Below, one piece after another: positions 13,401 to 25,400 of a stretch of DNA of 64,000 nt. Source of the DNA: Litoditis marina. Lineage: Eukaryota > Nematoda > Chromadorea > Rhabditida > Rhabditidae. How positions within the stretch are numbered: the stretch's first letter is position 1; each line of letters opens with the position of its first letter. The notes beneath the pieces were generated by a model. The model was not told the origin of the DNA, ran no database searches, and saw only the letters and a program-made list of their open reading frames with translations. Location of the stretch: positions 6,923,048 through 6,987,047 of the forward strand of contig OZ038433.1 of assembly GCA_964036275.1 (NCBI GenBank), in the 5' to 3' direction. Made by a program: the position numbers and the translations under genes.

Positions 13401-16400
13401 CCGTTTTCTTTTCCGGGCCAAGCATTCGCCTGTCGATATGTGCCGCCATATCACCTTTCCCTCGATGGAGCCGAGACCACATCCTTTGCAAAACAGGGCT
13501 AACGGAACACTGTGTGCATCTGATAGATGTTCCAGCATTTGTCCCTCCTGCAAGAGAATCACAGTTTCATCTGATTGTCTACCTACCTCTTTCTGTCTCG
13601 GATTGGAAAATGGGGGGCTCGGTCAAAACCCTGAATTGTCAGGGACAAAATTTGTCAGAGCCATTACGGGGTAATTTCAGGGTGAAAATGTGGAGTGAAC
13701 CCAGTTTTTTCAGAGTTTTTCGCTGACCCTTCCCAAAATTATACAACTACTTTCATCACTATCAAAAAATGATCATTTTCCAATTTTGTAACCCTAAAGA
13801 ACTAGTGCATGAATTGTGGATGCTCTATCGGTCTCCACTCGCTCCCTCTCTATTTCTCTCTCTCTCACTCAATTTCCACTTCTCCAACTGTGGTAGACCT
13901 CTATCCGCTCTCCCTCTCTCTCTTTCTTTCCTCACAACCCACCTTCTCACACACAGGATTCGGTACACATAGAACACATCTATACTCTATCCTTCTCATC
14001 TTGTGATTGGCTAGGTGGGTCTTCCGGTCAACCCAACTCGTCTGAGTCCCACTGCACCGGTGACACGAGCTGAAATTGTACGGAAAATAAAAAAAAATAC
14101 TCATTGTAATTGGACTTTGCTACCCAACGAGATCAAACTACAGAACAGAGGGATGGTGTTGAATAACCCGTCGACTATTTGGACAACTTTGCTGAGGAAA
14201 TAACATAATAGAATGCACAAAACTCACTAAAATAACCCCATCATATTTTTCAATAAAGAATATAGTTTCATTAATTAGATAGAAAGATGAGTTTCCTTTT
14301 TCACATCTCACTAGTGTGTGACTGCGAAGGACTGTGGTGTATAGTGAAAAGTCACAGTCAGTAAGGCGTGAATATTCTACAGGTACAATCCGTTTCACAG
14401 TTCAGTTAAATTTTCTGATTTATCTGAAAATGACAGTTTTTTCCTGTTTTGGCAGAAAAAAGGTGCCCGAAACTTACTATACTTTCCCCCTTTTTCGGTG
14501 TTCCCCCATGTGCTTTTCGAAGACTTCTTTATCCTGGAATGCAGCACAGCACGTGCGACAAACGTGGAATTCTCCAATGCGTGGACAACTGAAATCCTGA
14601 AAAATGTCGTATGGAAGACTACAGAAGCAAAAAAGCTCATTTTTTTTTCAAAATTACGGCCGAAAAGAACACAGTGTGAACGATCTGAGCGGGTTACGAA
14701 AGCTGAATGCAATTCTATCATTTATTAGTACATAACGAGTTTAAAGAAGGACGATTATGTGGACCAATCCCGTTACATCGGTCCTTTAAACTGCAATTGA
14801 AAAATGTATTACGGTTTAAAGGACTGAAGCGTTGCGATTGGACAAACTCCTACTACTCTTGAATAAGCTTCACGGTTTTCCAAGTTTTGTTGACTACTCA
14901 GCGCTCAGGTGAATAAAATTTTCGAAATTAATCTAACCGAATTGAGAAAAGTAGAAGAATGAACAGTTGATGCTGTTTCTTCACGATTTACGAAAATATG
15001 TCATAGATTAGTCGTGAATAATGATTTTTTATCAATTTGGAGTTTTTCAAAAAGCTTGAATGTTCTGTGACTATATAAGACCTGGCAAACTAAAAGATTT
15101 CGGAAAAGCTTATATTTTTTCCATTTTTGATGTTTTTGTCGAAGACGAAACCCGAGTTCGATATCGCTCGAAGAAAAGGACAAAACTGAACGAAATCTTA
15201 ACAAATGTTGAGTTTTTTGTAGTTTTTGCTGAAAACCGTTGGTTTTGTCATATTTGTAACAAAACACAAGTTATGGGAAGTTCACGAAAAGCAATTTATT
15301 GTTGCTAATCTACAAAACTTTGTAGGTAAACTATGAAGATGAAACACACAAAAGCAAAGATTCAATCATTTTCAACAACTATATGCGTTAATGATACGTT
15401 GGCGATAATAAGAATATAATGAATTTGAATTAGATTTACACAGTATCGCTTGCCACACCTACAGGGTGTATGTTGCTTTTTCAAGCGGTGTTTGTGGTTC
15501 GATCCAGTTGATTTTTGGTTCAAGTTCAATAATAATGGTATTTATCGAGGTCAAACTACAACGAAGATTGTATAAGATTGCATAAAGACTGACCGGTAGA
15601 ACTTTGTTCAACATCTTTCGTTCTTCTACGTCAGAAGGTTGATACATAAGTTGTGAAGCAGGCGTGATTCCAAGATTTGAAGCCGTTACCTGAACGTAGT
15701 TGAATGATGGACGAAAAGTGAAAATCAGGACACAAAACGCTTGTATAAACATACTACAACAAATTTGTCCGAATAGTCAGAAAAATTGCACATTTGGCGT
15801 CCCTTTTGGAAATCAGGAAAACTGCCTTAATTCTGCTACAATTTCGTGAATCCGTATTGAAAATGGAGCCTTTCTGTAGGACAATCTAACCTCACTGGTA
15901 TATGCCTGAACAACTGTCACCTGAGCCTATCACACTCTATGAGCCACACCATGAAACCCTAACGCTTTCAAGCCATAGATAAGCATAAGACGCGAACTGA
16001 GAATCGGGCGAAATGCATGAATCAGGTCCTATATGCTCCACAAAATCATCAACTGTTCGATTGCAAGAGGTCCAATTTGATAGATTGATGCTACGGTAGC
16101 ACAAACATAGTTTGGAGTCTCAGTTTCACGCTCGAACTAAAGCCTCAAAGCATGATCAAACAATTATCATAGTTTCTAGTTTGCTGGAAGTATGAGATCC
16201 GTATTACCTGCCGTTTTCTTTTCCGGGCCAAGCATTCGCCTGTCGATATGTGCCGCCATATCACCTTTCCCTCGATGGAGCCGAGACCACATCCTTTGCA
16301 AAACAGGGCTAACGGAACACTGTGTGCATCTGATAGATGTTCCAGCATTTGTCCCTCCTGCAAGAAAATCACAGTTTCATCTGATTGTCTACCTACCTCT

Positions 16401-19400
16401 TTCTGTCTCGGATTGGAAAATGGGGGGCTCGGTCAAAACCCTGAATTGTCAGGGAAAAAATTTGTCAGAGCCATTACGGGGTAATTTCAGGGTGAAAATG
16501 TGGAGTGAACCCAGTTTTTTTCAGAGTTTTTCGCTGACCCTTCCCAAAAATATACAACTACTTTCATCACTATCAAAAAATGATCATTTTCCAATTTTGT
16601 AACCCTAAAGAACTAGTGCATGAATTGTGGATGCTCTATCGGTCTCCACTCGCTCCCTCTCTATTTCTCTCTCTCTCACTCAATTTCCACTTCTCCAACT
16701 GTGGTAGACCTCTATCCGCTCTCCCTCTCTCTCTTTTTTCCTCACAACCCACCTTCTCAAACACAGGATTCGGTACACATAGAACACATCTATACTCTAT
16801 CCTTCTCATCTTGTGATTGGCTAGGTGGGTCTTCCGGTCAACCCAACTCGTCTGAGTCCCACTGCACCGGTGACACGAGCTGAAATTGTACGGAAAATAA
16901 AAAAATACTCATTGTAATTGGACTTTGCTACCCAACGAGATCAAACTACAGAACAGAGGGATGGTGTTGAATAACCCGTCGACTATTTGGACAACTTTGC
17001 TGAGGAAATAACATAATAGAATGCACAAAACTCACTAAAATAACCCCATCATATTTTTCAATAAAGAATATAGTTTCATTAATTAGATAGAAAGATGAGT
17101 TTCCTTTTTCACATCTCACTAGTGTGTGACTGCGAAGGACTGTGGTGTATAGTGAAAAGTCACAGTCAGTAAGGCGTGAATATTCTACAGGTACAATCCG
17201 TTTCACAGTTCAGTTAAATTTTCTGATTTATCTGAAAATGACAGTTTTTTCCTGTTTTGGCAGAAAAAAGGTGCCCGAAACTTACTATACTTTCCCCCTT
17301 TTTCGGTGTTCCCCCATGTGCTTTTCGAAGACTTCTTTATCCTGGAATGCAGCACAGCACGTGCGACAAACGTGGAATTCTCCAATGCGTGGACAACCGA
17401 AATCCTGAAAAAGGTCGTATGGAAGACTACAGAAGCAAAAAAGCTCATTTTTTTTTCAAAATTACGGCCGAAAAGAACACAGTGTGAACGATCTGAGCGG
17501 GTTACGAAAGCTGAATGCAATTCTATCATTTATTAGTACATAACGAGTTTAAAGAAGGACGATTATGTGGACCAATCCCGTTACATCGGTCCTTTAAACT
17601 GCAATTGAAAAATGTATTACGGTTTAAAGGACTGAAGCGTTGCGATTGGACCACATAATCGTCCTTCTTTAATAGCTCTGAATCAAAAAGAGTGCTAAAC
17701 TCCTACTACTCTTGAATAAGCTTCACGGTTTTCCAAGTTTTGTTGACTACTCAGCGCTCAGGTGAATAAAATTTTCGAAATTAATCTAACCGAATTGAGA
17801 AAAGTAGAAGAATGAACAGTTGATGCTGTTTCTTCACGATTTACGAAAATATGTCATAGATTAGTCGTGAATAATGATTTTTTATCAATTTGGAGTTTTT
17901 CAAAAAGCTTGAATGTTCTGTGACTATATAAGACCTGGCAAACTAAAAGATTTCGGAAAAGCTTATATTTTTTCCATTTTTGATGTTTTTGTCGAAGACG
18001 AAACCCGAGTTCGATATCGCTCGGAGAAAAGGACAAAACTGAACGAAATCTTAACAAATGTTGAGTTTTTTGTAGTTTTTGCTGAAAACCGTTGGTTTTG
18101 TCATATTTGTAACAAAACACAAGTTATGGGAAGTTCACGAAAAGCAATTTATTGTTGCTAATCTACAAAACTTTGTAGGTAAACTATGAAGATGAAACAC
18201 ACAAAAGCAAAGATTCAATCATTTTCAACAACTATATGCGTTAATGTCACGTTGGCGATAATAAGAATATAATAAATTTGAATTAGATTTACACAGTATC
18301 GCTTGCCACACCTACAGGGTGTATGTTGCTTTTTCAAGCGGTGTTTGTGGTTCGATCCAGTTGATTTTTGGTTCAAGTTCAATAATAATGGTATTTATCG
18401 AGGTCAAACTACAACGAAGATTGTATAAGATTGCATAAAGACTGACCGGTAGAACTTTGTTCAACATCTTTCGTTCTTCTACGTCAGAAGGTTGATACAT
18501 AAGTTGTGAAGCAGGCGTGATTCCAAGATTTGAAGCCGTTACCTGAACGTAGTTGAATGATGGACGAAAAGTGAAAATCAGGACACAAAACGCTTGTATA
18601 AACATACTACAACAAATTTGTCCGAATAGTCAGAAAAATTGCACATTTGGCGTCCCTTTTGGAAATCAGGAAAACTGCCTTAATTCTGCTACAATTTCGT
18701 GAATCCGTATTGAAAATGGAGCCTTTCTGTAGGACAATCTAACCTCACTGGTATATGCCTGAACAACTGTCACCTGAGCCTATCACACTCTATGAGCCAC
18801 ACCATGAAACCCTAACGCTTTCAAGCCATAGATAAGCATAAGACGCAAACTGAGAATCGGGCGAAATGCATGAATCAGGTCCTATATGCTCCACAAAATC
18901 ATCAACTGTTCGATTGCAAGAGGTCCAATTTGTTAGATTGATGCTACGGTAGCACAGACATAGTTTGGAGTCTCAGTTTCACGCTCGAACTAAAGCCTCA
19001 AAGCATGATCAAACAATTATCATAGTTTCTAGTTTGCTGGAAGTATGAGATCCGTCTTACCTGCCGTTTTCTTTTCCGGGCCAAGCATTCGCCTGTCGAT
19101 ATGTGCCGCCATATCACCTTTCCCTCGATGGAGCCGAGACCACATCCTTTGCAAAACAGGGCTAACGGAACACTGTGTGCATCTGATAGATGTTCCAGCA
19201 TTTGTCCCTCCTGCAAGAAAATCACAGTTTCATCTGATTGTCTACCTACCTCTTTCTGTCTCGGATTGGAAAATGGGGGGCTCGGTCAAAACCCTGAATT
19301 GTCAGGGACAAAATTTGTCAGAGCCATTACGGGGTAATTTCAGGGTGAAAATGTGGAGTGAACCCAGTTTTTTCAGAGTTTTTCGCTGACCCTTCCCAAA

Positions 19401-22400
19401 AATATACAACTACTTTCATCACTATCAAAAAATGATCATTTTCCAATTTTGTAACCCTAAAGAACTAGTGCATGAATTGTGATGCTCTATCGGTCTCCAC
19501 TCGCTCCCTCTCTATTTCTCTCTCTCACTCAATTTCCACTTCTCCAACTGTGGTAGACCTCTATCCGCTCTTCCTCTCTCTCTTTCTTTTCTCACAACCC
19601 ACCTTCTCAAACACAGGATTCGGTACACATAGAACACATCTATACTCTATCCTTCTCATCTTGTGATTGGCTAGGTGGGTCTTCCGGTCAACCCAACTCG
19701 TCTGAGTCCCACTGCACCGGTGACACGAGCTGAAATTGTACGGAAAATAAAAAAATACTCATTGTAATTGGACTTTGCTACCCAACGAGATCAAACTACA
19801 GAACAGAGGGATGGTGTTGAATAACCCGTCGACTATTTGGACAACTTTGCTGAGGAAATAACATAATAGAATGCACAAAACTCACTAAAATAACCCCATC
19901 ATATTTTTCAATAAAGAATATAGTTTCATTAATTAGATAGAAAGATGAGTTTCCTTTTTCACATCTCACTAGTGTGTGACTGCGAAGGACTGTGGTGTAT
20001 AGTGAAAAGTCACAGTCAGTAAGGCGTGAATATTCTACAGGTACAATCCGTTTCACAGTTCAGTTAAATTTTCTGATTTATCTGAAAATGACAGTTTTTT
20101 CCTGTTTTGGCAGAAAAAAGGTGCCCGAAACTTACTATACTTTCCCCTTTTTTCGGTGTTCCCCCATGTGCTTTTCGAAGACTTCTTTGGCCTGGAATGC
20201 AGCACAGCACGTGCGACAAACGTGGAATTCTCCAATGCGTGGACAACCGAAATCCTGAAAAATGTCGTATGGAAGACTACAGAAGCAAAAAAGCTCATTT
20301 TTTTTTCAAAATTACGGCCGAAAAGAACACAGTGTGAACGATCTGAGCGGGTTACGAAAGCTGAATGCAATTCTATCATTTATTAGTACATAACGAGTTT
20401 AAAGAAGGACGATTATGTGGACCAATCCCGTTACATCGGTCCTTTAAACTGCAATTGAAAAATGTATTACGGTTTAAAGGACTGAAGCGTTGCGATTGGA
20501 CCACATAATCGTCCTTCTTTAATAGCTCTGAATCAAAAAGAGTGCTAAACTTCTACTACTCTTGAATAAGCTTCACGGTTTTCCAAGTTTTGTTGACTAC
20601 TCAGCGCTCAGGTGAATAAAATTTTTGAAATTAATCTAACCGAATTGAGAAAAGTAGAAGAATGAACAGTTGATGCTGTTTCTTCACGATTTACGAAAAT
20701 ATGTCATAGATTAGTCGTGAATAATGATTTTTTATCAATTTGGAGTTTTTCAAAAAGCTTGAATGTTCTGTGACTATATGAGACCTGGCAAACTAAAAGA
20801 TTTCGGAAAAGCTTATATTTTTCCCTTTTTTGATGTTTTTGTCGAAGACGAAACCCGAGTTCGATATCGCTCGGAGAAAAGGACAAAACTGAACGAAATC
20901 TTAACAAGTGTTGAGTTTTTTGTAGTTTTTGCTGAAAACCGTTGGTTTTGTCATATTTGTAACAAAAACAGAGAAAATACCCAGGTTTTATTAACGCAAT
21001 CGGAACATTGACTCCGGCGGAATAGCCGAGCAACATCTAAGAGCATGATGGGTTTCAGTGAGGGACTTCTACAATATTGCCTGGGCAAGAGCACCGGATT
21101 CGAAAAAAGTTCCGAGGCACAATTTTCGAACTAAGTAAAGATGCCGAGGCAAAAATGTGGAAATCGGTAATATTACAACGGGTGATTACAGTAAAAACAA
21201 ATACCAGAATGAAGCCTACTGCTGACTGTATCTGTGCTGTACACGGTTAACACATTGAACATGAGCTATGATGAGTAGTGATGGTTTTATAGAAAAGTGG
21301 GGAGGTATAACCTTCACAAGTTATCAAATTTACAGAAAACGAACCTCGAGACAGGTAAAATGTAGTTAAAACTGGTCAAGTGACAAATCACATAAGTCTC
21401 ATACATCTATTACATACAATAATACACTCTTAACACAAGTTAAACATCATGTTATTCTAGCAGGAAATTTCTAGTTCGAGTGAAAGTGAAATGTTCCCAA
21501 ACATCTATTACATACAATATTACAAAAAGGAGAAGGCAGAACTGTCTGTCTGGGCGAATCCGAAATAAAAAGGGTCATTCTGGGCCCGCAGAGGTGAGAT
21601 ATTCAGGTTTCAATAACAATAATTGAATGTCTGCATGTGTTGCCCAGAACATACAAATTTTATTCAAAAAGCCAAATAATCATAATGGACTCAATACCAA
21701 GTAATTTTTTGCCCGCTCCTGATTTACGAATAGGCCAGCGTCAAAAATATAAAAACAACCTACAAATTCCGCCAACTTCCCACATCGTCCGTTGTTTTTG
21801 GCGAATTTCCATCAACGCATCTTATACCGAGCTTTGTTCTTCCATCAACGCATCTTATACCGAGCTTTGTTCCAGACTGGAAAAAATAAGACCTTAGTAA
21901 CACTGACGCCTGGTTGAGGAACTATAAAAACAATACGGTTTCAGTTGTTGACTACGTGTCTAATGTGGTGCTTGGTGATAAACTTCAAATCTAGTTTACT
22001 TCTGACTAGGGAACAAACGAAATCAACTATGAACAGATAAATTTGCCCAAAATGGATAGTGTCATACGTTCACGTGTCCCTGGCCTGGCGTTTTCTACCT
22101 TTTTCCGTACACCGATACTCGTCCTCGCTATTTTATTCCAACGAAAAAAGAAAAGGGTGTATTTAAATAAAATTGCAGTCAACAAAGTGAGTCAGTTACC
22201 TGTTGACGTACGTGGTGAACGCTCTCCTAATCACACCACCATAGCAGAGAGGATAGGCAATTCTGAAATAAGATAAACATTATCACGTCAATAAAAATGA
22301 AAAAGAAACAGAAATAATCATGAAAACATGACCAACTAGACATTTTCACAAAAATTGGTCGTACTAACAGAATTGGTCGTTGAGAGTTGGTGAAAACACT

Positions 22401-25400
22401 TAAGATACACATTTTGATCAAAGTTAAAATGGTTTTCACATTCAGAACAATAAAAATAAACCTGCAAATAATGTGAAACAAGTTTAAATAGTTTAATTGA
22501 CCGCTTTTTGATGAATGAAAATTGCGTCAATTCCGACCGCGACGCGGGCGCTCTTTGCGCGCGGCTGCGTCGCGGCTGAAAAACCGCGCTGCATAGCGAA
22601 AATGTTTTTGAAAATTTTCTGGTTTTAGTTATTATTTTGTAAATTTTAATAGGTTTATTTGGTTTTTCTTTATTGTTTATGCATTTCAGGTGTAGAATCT
22701 CTCTCTGATGTTACATTTAATGCAAACATCTAGGTGTTTCTGGCAATCCTAACCGTTTCTAGCTAACTTCAAGCATTTATTCTGAAAATGTTTCATTTCA
22801 GAAAATTTCCATTGAACTAAGAGAATTTCAATGTGTTCATACTTCAATGACGTGTTTCCCGACGCGAAGGGCATTTGGCTGATGTTAACCGCTCTTGGTA
22901 AGTCTGTTAGTGGAGATTCTTTGCTGTTTTACTACAAAATTGACTGAAATCTAACAATGGTCGTTAATTTTTCGCTTAAATTAAATTTATGTTGCTCTAG
23001 TTATACCATGACACAAATGAACTCGAGAAACGTGAAAAATGTAGCCAAGTAATCAGACATTTTAAAGATAACATAATCTTCTGAAATCGCGGTGAAATTA
23101 CGTGCCTCTGTGCGCCATTCTCCGTTTTTCGGGGGGATTCCATTTCTGATTGCTTCGTAACGTCTTTGTATGTTTTCAAAGGTGTCAGGTTATTTGAAGA
23201 AAACAAGAACCCAGTGTTCTGTCTTCTGGGTATTCAGCTATAGAGTTGAAACAATTTCGATGATGATGTAGATGTACCCATCCCATGTTTATCATTTCGT
23301 TATAGGTGATCGAATGGAATAAATGGTTTATGAAGATGTCGGTCAGACAGACACAAGCCGCCGCCTCGTTTGCTGATATTGCAGTAGGTTGTTCGTTTTT
23401 GTATTGAATCATACACTCACGTGGCTCAGTTTGATAAACCCCTAGTGAAGTTTGACTAAAACACAGAAAAGTAACTTGTTTTTCTATGTAAACACGTTGA
23501 AATTCATAATTTGGTTGGAATTGTGAATGCCAGCAAAGTAAGATAATTAGCGAGTTTCAAAGTGTTTGTGTAGAAGAATCACGTGAGGTTGTGTTTCCAG
23601 TAAGAATGATGTTCAGTTCGTGTGAGTTGTATAAGTATACCCCATTTTGTCTTCAATAGATCAATTTATTCCGTCGTTTGTCGTAAAATCCTGACAACGT
23701 TATTTCTTTTAATTATCATTCGCAGTGTTTTGTTTTTCATGAATAGTATAAGTAAGATAAGATCAGACCCAATAAATTTTCCCTCATTTTGATGTAAGTT
23801 TAGGTTTTTTTTGTTAAACGTGTTTTCGTAACAATTTAACGGAGTTCTGAATTTTAGCCATGGAAATTTTTGCGAATTCGAACTTTTTGCCATAGTACTT
23901 TCGATGAATCCTAAATTTTAGCCATGGATTTATTTCCGAGTTCGATCAATTTTTCGTGGCCTTTCAACTGAGTTCAGTTGTATTCGCTCCCATAGTTCGG
24001 TAATTTCGCTATGGATTTTTATCTGTCTCCGCTCATTTCGCCTGGTAATCTTTGTCGTGTGTTCTCAAGATGTTGGAATGAATTATTGCTCTTACAACTG
24101 TACGAGAAATGAAAACCATGTACAGCGTTCGAAAATATGTCAAGTTTGGCTAAAATAACTAGTTTTGTACACCGCAGACTGAAAAATCGACAAAAAAGTC
24201 AAAATTGGGAGCAGGGCCAGCTTTTCCGAAATCTTTTAGTTTGCCAGGTCCTATATTGTCACCCTTCTCACAGAACGTGAACAAGAATACTATTTCTGAA
24301 ACGCAGAATTTTTGTGAAAACATTCCTCCCGTGGAACGGCACGGCGGAATTCTCATTAGAACGCAGTGGAAATGGAACTCTGAACGATTGGCGCCAATTT
24401 CTGCCGATTATCAAACTACAAAAACGAGGGAGCATGCAGGTCAATGAGGACACAGCCAGTCTGAGACATATGCTCTCTCTGAGGAAGATGCAGATGTTTG
24501 CTTCATCGAACTGCATGCTCGTTCGTTTTCGTTGTTTGATAATCGCACAATTTCGATTTAAAAGATATACCTCGTCGCACAGCTGGGTGACGTTGCTGAT
24601 GTCCTCGCTGTGCCAAAGTGACCCATGGTTCAGCTGGGCGGTTTGCGAAATGAAGGTCTCACTGCACAACCGACACTTTGCCAGTTCCAGACATCTAGAA
24701 CCAATATTTGGTTACCGTAAAAAACCAAAAAGTGTGTACCCAAACTTCTGATTTTTCCTGCAATTCTACATAATAACGTAAAAACCACATTGCCGAATTC
24801 CAAGTAATAAAAGTTGAACAAAAATTGTCGTTCTCTGTGTTTTGTTGTAGTTATTGTGTGATTAGGGTGTCTTACAGTGTAGCTGAGAGCGATCATTTGA
24901 GAAATGAATGCTTACTGATTTGAGTCGACTGATATCATGCTTTCTGCCTCACTCGTAGAACCATCTGACGGCGGAATCGGGGCTGCCATCTTTAAGGATG
25001 AGTACTATTCAAATCGTAAACGGTTAGATTCTAGTAATCAAATCTGGTGTGGTTCCGATGTCTCCATTTATGATTAGTTCTTGATAAGCATATGGAATAC
25101 TTGCAAACTCGGGCCTATTTTCCACAAAGGCACCAATGAGCCTGCGAAACACCTGAACTTTGAAAGTTCTTTAAACATGTTAGAACTTCCTTAGGTTTTC
25201 CAATAAGCCTGTGTTTGAGTCCCCTAGTCATCGAGGCAAAATTTGCTAGTTAATGATAACAATTAAATAGGATAAAATGGATTAAAAAGAAGAAAGTTGA
25301 CTAGAAAATGGCTATTACATAAATTAATTTAAAAATGATTAAGAATGATAAATACTAGCTATAAGAGTTAATTATTGATCAAGATCAAAGTAACAACAAG

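Larger units (their letters stand above)
20968..24570. other. Long intron upstream of the cassette array
   Basis: This is the intron between the first finger exon (24694-24571) and the first exon of unit 3. I see no coding exon in it. It holds a 33 bp perfect tandem duplication (about 21807-21872), a GC-rich hairpin (22537-22575), a short fragment related to cassette intron sequence in inverse orientation (about 24200-24260), and an imperfect inverted repeat at 24409-24439 and 24509-24540 next to the exon. A plus-strand frame at 22043-22276 has a hydrophobic run but nothing recognisable. Confidence 0.6.

Noticed and set aside
13382..20386. Plus-strand frames of 76-136 codons repeated in the cassette units
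   Set aside because: They lie opposite or across the minus-strand zinc-finger exons and their introns, and they lack any domain. They repeat only because the unit does.
12516..20967. The three tandem units as a CRISPR-like or satellite array
   Set aside because: Units are 2.8 kb and contain phase-matched exons. There are no short repeats with unique spacers, and the organism is a eukaryote.
22043..22276. 77-codon plus-strand frame with a hydrophobic run
   Set aside because: No family resemblance, no splice partners, and it lies within an intron of the minus-strand gene.
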